From contig VYZB01000725.1 in NCBI GenBank assembly GCA_013397455.1, forward strand, positions 149,546 through 213,545: DNA of 64,000 nt, in the 5' to 3' direction. This DNA comes from Crotophaga sulcirostris (Eukaryota; Chordata; Aves; Cuculiformes; Crotophagidae). This document shows, one piece after another, positions 1 to 12,500 of this stretch. The position numbers were made by a program, and so were the translations under genes. Below the pieces are notes generated by a model. The model worked only from the letters and a program-made list of their open reading frames with translations. It did no database searches and was not told where the DNA came from. How positions within the stretch are numbered: the stretch's first letter is position 1; every line of letters begins with the position of its first letter.

Positions 1-3000
1 CAGCTCTGTTGTACCAACAACATACTGTTACAGTGGCATCGTGAATAGCTCTTGGATAGCAAACAAAAAATATTAACTGAGCTTTGCCAATTACCTACCA
101 CACATTTCACTCACAAGCTGCCTTATTCCCTTAAAATTCTATTGTTGGAATATCTAACCTTTTAAAAATAATAGGTGCCACTTAAAAGCAATTGTTATTT
201 TAATTGTGAATTGGGATCATAAATCCATTCTTTAAGAAGCAATTCTATGTTCTGCTGAATTCTTTTGAATGTGCCTCCTTTAATTCCCTTGCAGGCAACT
301 TCTGCAATAATGAAATTTTTCATTTGCAAATTAGATTTGCTTGTAGCTAGAAACAAAAAGCCATCATCAGAGAGCCAGTAAAAGGGATGCATCCTTACCT
401 AGTAGGAACAATTAGTTGCACTGACTGCAGTTGTAAAACTGCCTCTTTTCCTCTTTCTTCTCCAGCTCTATTATCTGAAGCAGAACTTGGAAACATAGGC
501 ACAACAGGAAATTTTGTGCATTTATACATAGTGAAACAAAATCTGTAGAGCTGTGCCTCTTTACAAGCTGGACTACAGTATGTGGGATACATTTGGTAGA
601 TGTCATTCCTACATATGTGTACATACACTATACATACATATCCATGTTACAATAGAGAAAGAAAAATTCAATTATTAATGTAAAACTACCAAGGGTAAGG
701 GACTTAAGCATAGGTTCATATAGCAAATAATCTGTTTAAAGGCAACAGTAATCGACTTGACAAATGTCACAAGCTCCACAGTATATTCAAACTTGTTTTT
801 TCAATGTCTTATTGACACAGAAAATTTGAAATAACACAGCAGTCAACCCACCTATAACTCATTTTCTCAAGCAGAAAAGCATGGTCATTTCCATTTCACT
901 TTCAAAAAACCTGCCGACAGAAAACAGGCATGAAAAGATTAAGCAACTAATCCAAAGCTACTCAAGAAGTCTGTTGAAGAGTTAAGTATTGAAAAGGTAT
1001 CTTCCAAGTCCCAGCCTCACACCTTCAAGCACATGAGCCCCGCTCACCCCAGAACACTGGGTACAGTTTAGACTTGAGACCATGTTTTCCCTCTTACGCA
1101 TTTTAACTTGCAAAACTTCATATTTTCTTGAGACTGAAATAATCCTGGCACTGTACGATCCAGTTATTTCAATAACTAAACTCTGTGTGAGAGAACCAAG
1201 TATTGTATTTTTAGATTCCCTGCAAGAAGCATTGTTCATTTTTATCCTTTCAGTGGGTGATCTTTATCTCTGGCAGCCTTTGGGATATTTTCTTCCTGTT
1301 GGAACACCAAAGACATTCCTATTATGCTTCACACTAATGAATCCTGCAGTCTTCGGAGTGGGCCACAACTCATTTGGGGAAATTAGTGAAAGGGAATAGC
1401 TATCAGGTAGACAATGAGGAGACCTAAGAGCGATCCCATTTTCTGACATGAAAAGGAAGAAGCTGGAATCATATCTGCCATTAGGCGCAGCAGGAGCTGG
1501 AAGCTTTGAAACTAACACTGCACAAAGAGAAAGTTCTGCTTTTGGAAAAGTGGAAGATTTTATCTGGATACGTAAATCTGTCAATCGCCACATGCCTCAT
1601 TTCTCTTTGCAGCAGATAAAGCAAGGCCTCACAAACCTTTTTTTCCCCTGTCATCCATTTCAAATATAAAATTCTGTTCTTTTTTCCAGTCAACTCCACA
1701 CATCAAACTTGGGAACGCTTGCTGAAAAAGTTCTTCCGGCCTTTTATCCAGGCCCTGAAGAAACCAAATTGAGAGCCGTAAACCAGGTTATCTGCAAAAT
1801 GTTGACAAAACCATCACCGGCAGCTTCGCATTGCAATGTTTTGCAGAAATTCAAGACCTAGAACTCTAACTCTCCCCCCTGTTCTGAAAAGAACTATTCC
1901 ACTGTGGTAGGGTAGGGTGGGCAAATGCTCACAGATCACAGGAACAGGGCAGTCAACAGAAGTAAAACCAGCATTTGCCTGACTGTATCAAACCCACTGT
2001 CCCGCAAACTTTGTAAACTGCCTTGAGCCACATGCAGTGCCTGAGAAGTGAGAGAAATAAACCCTGTGCTTCTGAGGTTCCATCTGGGCATGCCATGTTT
2101 TACACTGGAGCAGCAGGGAAACGAGGCCAAGAGTCCCTGAACTTCCATCTATCCCCACCATTTGGTGACCAATTTAAACTTTAAAGCTCACATTCCCTCA
2201 ACTGCATTATGTCCCAGCTCCCATTGCTCCTGGACCATGCCTGCTTATGGTACTTATGCACTTGAGCATCATAACAAACCAACATTTCCAATGATTCCTC
2301 AAGACAACATACTGCATCCAGTTAAAAGAAACAGGCAGTGATAGCAGCTCAACCTTGGAAAAAAAGGAGGAGTATTCTGACAGCCATGAACTTGCAAACA
2401 AAGGCTGCTCCTTAACGAAAACACTGGCTGAGCCGATGCACACCAGTCAGTTGAGAAGGAGGAACTGGAGATGCTTTTAGTAAACAGATGTCCAAATATT
2501 GCACTTCTGCTTTTTCTCATATCTGATAGATTAAATTGCAAGATAAAATGGATTAGCTTAAACTAAGAGGATGAGAAAGGAACATATGACAAGTGCAGAA
2601 GTACGCAGACAAGTTTCTTGCTAAATAAAAACATTTTATTCCTATGTCAGCACAAAATCTGGCACAACAAAAAGATAAATCTGTAAAATCCAAATCTCCT
2701 CGAATCCTGGCAAACCAGTTTCGGTGAAGTCCACTGTTTTCTCAAAGCTGCCGGAAAGACAAGGACTTGACTCTCAGGTCAGCCACCTTTCCATTACCAG
2801 CTTACAGACACTGCAGAACTCTTGGTGTCAATTCCTGTAACAACTTGGCAAGGTTTTCAGACCTCTTCCACAGCCTTCCATCCAGGATGGAGCACACTCC
2901 TGATCCCTGGCTCCCTGGCTAACCGTGAGGCTGCAGCAAGCCAGAGCAACCCCTTGCAAATGGCACAAAAGCTGAGGTCTGCACTCCTCTCAGACGCCTC

Positions 3001-4375
3001 AACTGCCCTCCTCAAAAAAAAAGTAAGTACTGCCACAAGCTGTGCACTGAGTATTCCACTCTTCCATAACGCCAAGGGCATTACACAGCCATAGCTCCCC
3101 AGATCTCCTCATCTACTTTCCTCAGGGTCACTTACTCTTTATTTTTGCAACCATCAGTTCTGTGTGGTAAATGCTAAGATCTCCCGCATAAGTACTATTG
3201 TTTTGTATTTCTTTCTGCCTTACCACACGCTTACACTTCTCTCCATGTGGTGGTAACACAAATAGATGCAGTTCTCAGGGAAAACAGCATTAAAAGGGAA
3301 AAAAAAAAAAAGGAAGAAGAAATAGTGTAGGCAGAGAACAGTGCCTGAAAATACAAGGAGTGAGAACGGAGAATAGCCTTACATGCTGCCAAAGGTAACA
3401 GGGATAGCATCAGGCACGTAGTATGGACAAAGCAGGCAGCTACATTTATAGCTCAAACTGCATCCGCGATCCCATTTCAGCAACTCAGATCTCTGCTGCT
3501 GAAAAACAAGGAGGTGGGGTTAAGAACGACCCTCTCTCACAGCACGATGGAAGTTCACATGAATTGACCAAAATTTAAGTACCTCAAAACCAGAGGAGAA
3601 GCTAACACTATATACCTTTACAGTTCCAGCATCATCCCTAGCACCAAACAGGTCCAGTCCAAAGAACCTGATGTAGCACCATCCTAAAACTACAGAAAAA
3701 TTGATTCTTCCTCCCCTCTGCTCTTAAAAGCACTGCATGACACTGGCAAAGCAGAAGTGAGAACGAGGAGGTGATTCTTCTTGCCCTCTCACAGCATGCA
3801 CCCTTCTACCCTGGAGAAGCTGAAGGAAGCTTCATAGTTATTTGAGTGTAAGGGGTGAAGAAAGGTTCTAGAAACAGGGCAACGTTGGAGGGATGTCGTG
3901 ACTGCAGAAATGATCCATGGTGGAAGCAATCAGATTGGAAAGAAGGCTCCTTTTCTTGCTTCTAACAAGAGAATTACTCTGGATTTTCAGAAAAAAACGG
4001 TAAAGAAACGCTCCTGTTTCCAGAAGGTAACTCACTTTGTTTCCTCCTTCAGCTACTGCTCCTTCCTAGGCAGAAAAAAACCTCCTGAAGTTCCCACGTA
4101 ACCCAGGTAGCAACCAACTACGCCACAGACCTGAACCCTGCTAGTGGCCTAGGTGTAAATCACCGCAACCCTACAAAAGCTGTTCTGTCACATGCTTGTA
4201 CTTTCTTGGAAACATCTAAGTCCATGATTTTTCTGGATTTCAGGGGAACAGAATAAGATCAGACACAGCATTTAAAAATAATTAGGATCATGCCAGCAAG
4301 AAATCGTACAGGAAGGCAAAGGATAGGGATGCACCTATTCTACCATTTCTAACTTAAAAATGCAGCGTTTTGCAA
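1..4375. other. Unique non-coding DNA, left flank
   Basis: No recognisable gene is visible apart from the exon-like segment at 399-485. The only open frames are short chance frames. A somewhat GC-richer stretch lies at about 2690-3090. At its left edge, facing poly(A) hexamers occur on both strands (AATAAA at about 2624 on plus; its complement at 2635-2640 for minus), so a minus-strand 3' end near 2615 is conceivable but unsupported. A homopolymer A run lies at about 3300-3313. Confidence 0.6.
399..485 (-). CDS. Candidate internal exon, unknown gene
   Basis: On the minus strand an 87-nt segment is bounded by a plausible 3' splice site (pyrimidine-rich stretch ending in tttccaag, AG at 487-486) and a good 5' splice site (CTACTAG followed by GTAAGG, GT at 398-397). 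It is open in one frame, entering with one base and leaving with two (phase 2 in, phase 2 out, so skippable without a frame change). The predicted peptide includes SASDNRAGEERGKEAVLQLQ and is hydrophilic. I do not recognise it. Splice-flanked open segments of this size also arise by chance in AT-rich DNA, so this is an inference from sites and frame only. Confidence 0.25.
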
Positions 4376-4720
4376 ATCACAGAATCACAGAATGGTGGGG
4401 GTTGGAAGGGCCCTCTGGAGATCACCCAGTCCAACCGCCCTTGCTAAAACAGGGTCACCCACAGCAGTGGCACAGGAACATGTCCTGGTGGAGTTTGAAT
4501 CTCTCTGGAGAAGGAGTCTCCACACCCTCCCAGGGCAGCAAGTTCCACTGCTCTGGCACCAACACAGGAAAGAAGTTCCTCTTCATGTTCAGGTGGAACT
4601 TCCTGCGCTCCAGTTCGTGTCCATTGCCCCTCAGTCCTGTCGCTGGGCACCACTGAACAGAGTCTGCCCTTTGAAAAGAGCCTGGTAAACTTTATCTTGT
4701 ATTTATATCAGAAGCAATAG
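4376..4720 (-). mobile_element. CR1 non-LTR retrotransposon fragment, 3' end
   Basis: A CR1 (chicken repeat 1) LINE copy in minus orientation, 5'-truncated. Its 3' tail appears first on the plus strand as ATCACAGAATCACAGAAT, the complement of the usual ATTCTGTG tail repeat. It is followed by the diagnostic complement of the CR1 3' UTR (GGTTGGAAGGGCCCTCTGGAGA) and by ORF2-end sequence with the TGTCGCTGGGCACCACTGA block. The right boundary is soft: similarity fades over about 4690-4720. The copy carries many differences from typical young CR1 and no long intact ORF2 frame, so it is an old, inactive insertion. CR1 elements usually lack target-site duplications, and none was expected or seen. Confidence 0.95.
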
Positions 4721-6055
4721 CTTCCACGGTGATCAAACCTCACCATGGTTTTATGTTCCACGGATCCCAAAAGGTGTGGTGTCTGAAATTGTAAAGGCCA
4801 GCTGGGCTGCTTAAACTGGACAGTAGCAAAACCATGGGCCAGACAAAACGTAATCCAGCCCTGTTCTTACTTACAGATCAGACACAGGCAGTGAGGCATT
4901 TCTGCTGTGATACAGGGAGAAGAAAGCCCTACTCAAACAAAAAAAACCAAATCCTCTCCCCCACCCAATATAAATAAATAAATAGATAGATAGATAAATA
5001 AAAAAATAAGTGAAATCATCCCCCTGGCACACAGCTTGATAAATGAAGAAGTTTATGACATTTGATAGCACAAAAGATTTAGATCCAAATGAATGACAAC
5101 ACAACACACTTTGTTTAAAGCATGCCTGTGGTGGGAGCTCAAAAGGGCTGCATTTGTAGGCAGGAACCCTCTGAAACATTGAGAGGTAACTCCAAAAGAG
5201 TATTGACAAAAATGTAGGAAACTGGCCATCCATTTGAGACACAACCATATGGGGCCCTCTCTAATCTTCCACTAATTCTTATTCCATAGCATTCAATTCA
5301 TCTTTTCATTTTCCCGTCTTACTTCAAGCTGATGACATCTCTGTATTTTATTTTATTTATTTTTTAAATCTTTCATAGCAATTAGTTTCCTTAACAATTT
5401 CTTACTGCTGGCATGAAACATCTTTAGATTTCTCCCCAGAGGGCCATCCCTCCTGCCTCCATGACCGATTTCTTGAAATCCAGGGGTTCCATAATTAATC
5501 TGAAAGATACTTTCTGTAAGGGATGTATGACATTTAGAGTTACAGTAACACTGCCTTTGGTTATGTTTTGGCTTTGTTTTAATCTTTAATACTGAACTTC
5601 ACTTCAATCTAAGAAGAACTATGTGAAATGACTGTTAAAATGTCCTTTATTTTCCTCTCTCTTGAAGAGATTTGTTGACACTCTAAACAACCTGCACACT
5701 TCCTAAAAATTACCTTGGCTAACTCTGCACGAGCACAAACAGCACAGGATATTAAGCAGTGCATTCCAATTTCTATCACATTCATTAACTCTTGGCTCCA
5801 GACACATCGGAAACCTCTGTCCCAGAAGGCTGGGATACAAAGCAAGGGATCTATGAGGACTGCAACTCTAGATCATTTGCATGCAGGAAGGGATGAAATC
5901 CTTTCCCCTTAAGCATGCGGAATTTGCCTTGCAAACACTCTGAAATGCCACTTTGCAAATGCGGTGTGTTTCATTAACCTAGAAAAGAAGTAACATCAAA
6001 CTCCCTTAGATCTCAACAGATTTGATAGAATGGGTTATTTTTCTGGGGTCCTCCT
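4721..6055. other. Unique non-coding DNA
   Basis: Nothing gene-like is recognised here. It contains the AAAT/GATA microsatellite at 4969-5009 and ends at the assembly gap. The short minus-strand frames across 4871-5248 run through the microsatellite and encode low-complexity, Tyr/Ile/Phe-rich sequence, so they are artefacts. Confidence 0.6.
4969..5009. repeat. AAAT/GATA tetranucleotide microsatellite
   Basis: A compound short tandem repeat: (AAAT)n runs into three GATA-type units and back into an A-rich AAAT stretch. It is likely length-polymorphic. Confidence 0.85.
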
Positions 6056-6420
6056 NNNNNNNNNNNNNNNNNNNNNNNNNNNNNNNNNNNNNNNNNNNNN
6101 NNNNNNNNNNNNNNNNNNNNNNNNNNNNNNNNNNNNNNNNNNNNNNNNNNNNNNNNNNNNNNNNNNNNNNNNNNNNNNNNNNNNNNNNNNNNNNNNNNNN
6201 NNNNNNNNNNNNNNNNNNNNNNNNNNNNNNNNNNNNNNNNNNNNNNNNNNNNNNNNNNNNNNNNNNNNNNNNNNNNNNNNNNNNNNNNNNNNNNNNNNNN
6301 NNNNNNNNNNNNNNNNNNNNNNNNNNNNNNNNNNNNNNNNNNNNNNNNNNNNNNNNNNNNNNNNNNNNNNNNNNNNNNNNNNNNNNNNNNNNNNNNNNNN
6401 NNNNNNNNNNNNNNNNNNNN
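6056..6420. other. Assembly gap (365 N)
   Basis: An uninterrupted run of N. The first base after it lies inside a CR1 element, so the missing sequence probably includes the 5' part of that repeat, a common reason for short scaffold gaps. Protein frames drawn across the gap have no meaning. Confidence 0.99.
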
Positions 6421-6643
6421 TTAGGAAGAAATGTTTTCCTGTGAGGATGGTGAGACACTGGCCCAGGTTGCTCAGAGCAGTGGTGGCTGCCCAATCCCTG
6501 TAGGCGTTCAAGGTCAGGTTGGATGGGGCTTTGAGTCCCCTGATCCAGTGGGAGGTCTCCTTGCCCATGGCCAGGGGGTTGGAACTGAATGATTTTTAAG
6601 GTCCATTCCAACCCAAATCATGCTATAATTCTGTGATTCTATG
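6421..6643 (+). mobile_element. CR1 non-LTR retrotransposon fragment, 3' end
   Basis: A CR1 copy in plus orientation. It shows the terminal ORF2 region (GAGACACTGGCCCAGGTTGC, then GTTCAAGGTCAGGTTGGATG), the 3' UTR block ending in AAGGTCCATTCCAACCC, and a degenerate 3' tail made of ATTCTGTGATTCTATGG. The 5' end is hidden in the N gap, so its length and truncation point are unknown. The ORF2 frame is broken, so this is a dead copy. Its tail differs from that of the copies at 9264 and 34531, meaning a different CR1 subfamily. Confidence 0.96.
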
Positions 6644-9263
6644 GATCCCTTATCCAGACAACTAGAAAAACTAACAAGATCACATAGGTTCATCTTTTTT
6701 GTGGGTCTATGGTTTTTGGTTTGGTTTTTGGTTTGGTTTTTTTTTTACTAAGACTCAAAGCCAGTAAGTTCTATCAATTTCCATTGAACATAAAGTCTAT
6801 CAAGTGTTAAACTTTAGCTATTACTTTGACATCTTTAATTTTCCTAAATATCTTATTTTATAATGAAGGTGTCTCTTTCCACCTTCAAAAGCTTCTTCTA
6901 AACAAAAACGCTTATTTACAGAAGACATGTAACACCTGATCTGAGGGGATACTTCAAGACTGACAACTCTTTTTTCTTTTCTTACTATTTTCCTCTCCAA
7001 AGAAACATCTGACCATTTCTGTGACTTGAAAAGGTGGCAAGACTCAAGACGGTAACCCAGGACATGTATTTATCATGTGCCTAATCATCATCTTCTTACA
7101 GACTGGGCATATCAAAGAGCAGAGCCTGCTGCCATACCCTTTGGCTATTGTTGTATCCCAACATGAGCAATAGATTCAAACATGAAGGTGCAGAAAAACT
7201 GAATGGTTTTGAGCTCTGACAAAGGCTGCTCTGGTTGTGTCCCCCGTGAGGAAAAATGGTTTATTCTGTTCCTGTGGGTCAAAGTTTGCAGAATCCAATA
7301 AAAACTAGCATGGTTACTGTAAGTGTAAGATACAGTGTGGCTTTCCACTGAATTCAACTGAATTTTATCTTATCAATTAACCCAAAATATTTTACCCAAT
7401 GAAAACAAGACCCATGTTCACAATAACCACTGTCTGTGTGCTTGTGTTTCCTCTTCAGAAATCTTCAGATAAAAACTAAATACAGTGAAATAAGCCAAAA
7501 AATTCAGAGAGCTTTAAAACTAAACCACAGGTAGGTGCTGAATTATTTCTCTAAGAATCAGATTTTTAAAATCCATTATAAAAGTGAAGGACTTGGTCAT
7601 TTAAGAAAAAAGAATGTCTGTTATGACGTGCAGTGATCCTGACACTGGATCACTGTGTGTGCTGGGCATTTTTCTCCATTTAGTAGTACCTAGGTGCATG
7701 ATATGCTGGAGGATTCCACTTAATCCACTACCAATGAAGGTTGTATAAAGGATATGGTTTCAACTCTACATCTTGAATATTTCATCACTATAAGAAAAAA
7801 AAAAGACAAGAGCATGGTTTTCAGTACTCTGCTCTAAACCAACAAAGAATAGATGGTCTGGTGTTTATCCTCGCTTGCCTAAGCAGACTAACTTGGTAAT
7901 GTGATAAAGTTGCTAACAAAGGAAAACAGACACATCCAAAATCGACTGGTGACATTTTTTTGATTTATTTTTTTTTTACTCTTCCTTGTATTTCCTCTCA
8001 AAATTCAAACTTTGGATATTTGACAAAGAACATGATGAATTTTTTTTCCCCAGCTTATGATTTGTAATTTATGCAGGCTATCATAAATATGAATAATGAA
8101 ATGATGCTTTGCATAGTCTTATTCCTATGGGTTATAAAAGGAAGAGCATTGCCACGGTCCTGTCATTGCAAATGGTCCTGGATTTCTGACATCTCACTTC
8201 GATTGATGTTAATGAGAAAAAGAATACTCAGGCAAAATCTGCTGTTGGCACAGCATACAAGAAAAAAGCCTCACAGAATCCCAAAAGGGGGAGGGTGGAA
8301 GCAGGCAAATCTCTAATGCATAAAGTAACAGAGTTTCAAAAGATCTTTACAAGCTGTTAAGTAGCAGTTGGTGAAGAGATAAAATAAAAAAAGATTACCT
8401 AAATGGCCTCACAAGACTTAGGTAGGACCCAGACCTTCACTGCACCTCCCCCCTCTCCCAGTTTGTGCAGGCCTGCACTGTGCATTTCAGCTGAATGGAT
8501 TTTTTTAAAAAAGGTGCTCTCACTCCGTCTGAAACCATTAGAGAGGCCTGACAGTTTCTCCAGGCAATAAAAGTTAAGATATTAATTTCAACGATTTTGG
8601 CTTAGAATACGGTGAACTTTACCCAAAGAAAATGGTAAACCTTCAGAGGCCCAGCCATCATGGCTAATGAGTACTGCAATGAATCAAATTGATTAACTGG
8701 ATCCCCTGCAGACTTCAGACTTCCAAAACATTTCCTTCTAATTCGCAGGCAAACATACGTATATGCCACGAGCTTGTTAGACACATGACAAATGAAGAGA
8801 AAAGCCTTAGTGTACATACAGCTGCTCTGAGTTGGAAGTTGTTTAGAATTTGAAGTCCTGGGAACTCCTCTGGCACCACTGCCTTCCCTGAACACTGCCG
8901 TGAGAACGCTGCGTTTCTAGATGAACACAGCTCGTTTGCAAGCCGTTTCCCTTCATCCTGCTGGCCTCAACACAACAGTGACTTCAGTAAGCATCAAATA
9001 ATTCCTTCCAAAATTACAGGTTGCTTTTCTTTGAGAAGTCAAATGCTACCAGTTAGACTCAAAAAGTGAGGTGAACGAATAAGGATCAAGTCCCGCCCCC
9101 CCCAAAAGAATGATTCAAGGAAGATAAGAGGAATGTGGGACCCCTCATTGTTTCTGTGAACCTACCAAGTGGTAATAACCTCTCAAAAGCTACAAAAGCC
9201 CCTGATTCGCAGGAGAATCCTTGGTCCAGGGCTGACCTTTTCAGGGAAACCTTTTCCCTTTTC
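6644..9263. other. Unique non-coding DNA
   Basis: No gene is recognised. There is a T/G-rich simple repeat at 6711-6747 just downstream of the CR1 tail, and T- or A-rich runs near 7796 and 7960. Open frames such as those at 8071-8316 and 8602-8895 have no splice support or recognisable protein features. Confidence 0.6.
6711..6747 (+). repeat. (GGTTTTT/GGTTT)n simple repeat
   Basis: Alternating GG and T-run units (GGTTTTTGGTTTGGTTTTTG and onward) ending in a run of T. It is low-complexity DNA, possibly a decayed oligo-T tract. Confidence 0.75.
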
Positions 9264-9505
9264 AGTCAAAGTTTAGGCTTGATATTAGGAAAAAGTTCTT
9301 CACTGAAAGGGTAATTAGCCATTGGAATGTGTTGCCCAGGGAGGTGGTGGAGTCGCTGACCCTGCAGGTGTTTAAGAGGAGACTGGATGAGGCACCCAGT
9401 GCCATGGTTTAGATGATGGGTTGGTGTTGGTGTTGGGTTATAGGTTGGACTCGATGATCTCAGAGGTCCTTTCCAATCTTGTAATACTGTGATACTGTGA
9501 TACTG
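9264..9505 (+). mobile_element. CR1 fragment with TGATACTG tail
   Basis: A CR1 3' end in plus orientation, 5'-truncated near GTTTAGGCTTGATATTAGGA. It covers the last ~48 codons of ORF2, open to a TAG at 9410-9412 (residues of the type RLDIRKKFF and EVVESL are readable). A 3' UTR with a GGTGTTGGTGTTGGGTTATA minisatellite-like stretch follows. The tail is built of an 8-bp unit, TGATACTG (9486-9505), instead of the common ATTCTGTG. The copy at 34531-35190 shares the same ORF2 end, the same UTR and the same unusual tail, so both belong to one CR1 subfamily. The open ORF2 end suggests a comparatively recent insertion. Confidence 0.97.
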
Positions 9506-12500
9506 CGACCTCTTACCCGGCAGGGACCCATTTCTGAGGCTTGTAAAGGACTTAACGAGTGGTGGGACTGTTTTGTCTGGGAGAAGAGGGAAATGTATGG
9601 GTGGTTTAGGGAGAAATCAAGCACAGCACAAAACATCAGCAGTTATTCTCTAAACTGTTCTTGGTTACAGCAAGGAATGAACCAAAACATTAGAGGACAA
9701 TAAACAGAGTCAGTCATGCTAACTGTACCTGTTTAATCAGAAACAGATTGTCGGTAGACAAGAGGGTCTGTTCATTACAAATCAATAAGGTACTTAAGGA
9801 AATCATTCTTTCTTTCAGAGACACGTGTTAATCTCCACAGTGAAGCTACTACATGTTTTCTAGAAATATATGCATTAAATATAACTCAGAGGAATTCACA
9901 TTTCTATGATGCATTGAGAAATAATGTATTGCTTTAAACGTCCAGTAGTTATCTATTTCTAACTTGCAGGCTAAAGGACTCCAGGGAAAACTGATTAGGG
10001 CTCTATTTTTAGTTAAAGACACTTAAATGACAGATAAAGCAAGGTGGCTAATACAACCTTTTTGGTTATTAAAGATAATTTTATATTCTAAAAAAGTCCT
10101 GCTGTATTGCTGTTCCTTCAGAGAAAGTATATATACACTTATTCTTCAAGGTTGTTATTGGCACCTGATGAAAACATGTCATATTTTTGCAGGCTGAAAA
10201 ATTTATTTAAAGAAGTCAAGCAACCGGCTTGCATTAATAGTCTATTCCTCTTCAAAACAAGAATCCTCTCCCTCCCTCTTGGATTTCTGCCTGCCTTAGG
10301 AATTCCCCCTGCGTATGCAGAGTGCACTAGGCGTAAGCTTTGCATCTTTCCATCAGAGTGCTGAAAACTGCCACATACACAAAGTTCTACTCAAAGAGAA
10401 TGAAATGGCTCTTAACGAATAGGAATCTAGTTGCACAGTTTCCTTCAAATTCTCCTTATGCCCTGTGATGAAGCCACTGATGTGGAAGGCTACTTCCTAA
10501 GTTCTGGTCATGAAATATATAGGAGTCCAGGACTGCATATGTGCACATTTCAAGGATGCGGTCTTTTTCTAGCATTAATACTGCCCTTGAAGCCGTAGCA
10601 ACTCATCACTCAGTGTTATGTCAAAACATTTCAGTTTCAAAGACCAATGTATTCCTTGGGACACCATTAAAAAGAAAAAGGTATTTTATTGTACTATTTG
10701 CTGAAGGACTAAGTAAACCTACTTCTTCTAATAAAGTATTAGGTAAACGTCACTCCTTAAAGGTCTTGTAATACATTAAAACAAGAAACATCCCCCAAAA
10801 TCTTAATGTGAACATGTCAAATCAATGGAAAACCCTGCATGAAAGTTCCAGCTGAAATTAAGGAGTTTATTAGTATATTATCTTAAGTATACCATAAGTG
10901 GATAAGTAGAGGAATCTTCTCAAAAACTGCAGATTTGGCAAACAGCAACCCTGCAGAGTGTTCAGATGACATGGTATCAACTAAGCTCAGACAGGCCTTG
11001 GAAAAGAAACCTCTTCTAAGGTACCTGCCTAAGCTGGTAGGAGCTGGACAAGCTCCAGACAGAGCAAAAGAAGGGGTTAGAATGAAGCACAGGTTTTCAT
11101 TTCCCTCAGCTACCCCTGGCTGTCTCTCCCACTCAGCTGTCAAGCAATTTGCAAAGAAAGGAAACAAGAAGACTGTATTGTTTTGCTCCCAGGCTTCTGC
11201 CTACCTCAGAGATTCTAGATCACAGTAACTGCTGACAGAGCCTTCATTTACCTAGGGAAATCCCTACTATTATTGGTGAGCCCATAAAACCAGTCTCTAG
11301 CTGATGATAACTCCAAACAGCCTCCTCTCAGGCCTCTTGCCTTGCAGAAACAGTTCCCATTCAATTATTTGCTGCAGCTGGAGAACACCCTTCTCCAGGT
11401 TTCATATTCCTGGCAGTGCATATGTTAGATAATATTGCCAATACGTCTCCATCTGTAGCAAAATTAAGCTTCCTATTTTAGTTCCCTGGGAGAGCTGATG
11501 TACTTCACCACAATCCTTCCCCAATATCCCTCAACTTGTATGCCTTTCTGTTGTGAAATGTTTATGGAAATAGTTCTGCTTAACTCTTGGGCCAGGTACA
11601 AGCGTAGCTCCACTCCCCTGTTGCCTCTCCTCTCGACACTCCCTTGTGTACAGCCTTCTGAAGTCAGAACAGCAAAAGCAATGAACATCACTTTGAGAAA
11701 TAGATTGTACATGTAGCAATTTATTTCTTCTAATAACAGTCAATTAGCAGGCAAGAAGCACTTAAGCCAATTAGACAGCAGTTTCCAGCTGTGAAACTGG
11801 AACCTGACTTCATACAAAACACTACTACATTTCAAAAGAGATGGTGTTCTTGTCCAGGTCCAAGGTGTGGTACCTACTCTCCTCTTCTCAGCAGTTTCAT
11901 TCCAGTTAGAACTTGGCATCACAGGAAGATACCCAGACTTGTGTTCAAGCACTAATTCCCAGAGCTGTCTCAAGGCACAGTCAGAGCAGACAGCTGCCAA
12001 GAACAGCTGCCAGCAACTACTCCAGCCACAACAGCTTCCCTCCTGCTTGTGTGCAGGCGAATAGGCTGGAGTCTGGAGCCCATGCTCCCTGAAAACTACA
12101 AAAGTATGCTTTCTCCATGGAGCTGCCTTCTGGCTTCCCATTCAGGCTCCATTTAGTGTTTCCCCCAATCCACGGTGGTGCCTATCACTCTGCTTTCGCA
12201 GTCTCCCAACAGACAGAGGGAACTGACAACTGGTGGCTCAGAGGAGGCTGATGGTCCTGGAGTGGGGATACCCATTCTAGGACAGGAGCAGGGAAGGAAG
12301 AAAGTATGCCAGAAGAGAGAGAAGAGATGAAAGGGTGACTGCCACCCACTTCGACGCCCTCTCAGAATATTCTGCATATCCCTCAAGGTGCTCCCAGAAC
12401 AACCCTATACTTCCTTTCAAGTCACACATCTTGCCCCCATTTCAAAATGGGATTTTGCCTGTATGACTCTGCCTTGGGCTGTGCCTCTCCTGGCTGAACT

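Noticed and set aside
195..392. Minus-strand 65-codon frame starting ATG (MHPFYWLSDDGF...)
   Set aside because: The residue mix looks protein-like, but length is within chance, the frame is closed just upstream, no convincing exon boundaries fit it, and no poly(A) hexamer is seen on the minus strand after it.
2822..3094. Plus-strand frame running into an A-run plus GTAAGT donor-like site
   Set aside because: The apparent donor arises from a homopolymer of A, the opposite strand is also open, and the peptide is of chance type.
4360..4688. Two ~98-codon plus-strand frames
   Set aside because: They are antisense readings of the CR1 element at 4376-4720.
6006..6611. Several long open frames at 6.0-6.6 kb
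   Set aside because: They are created by reading through the run of N and have no meaning.
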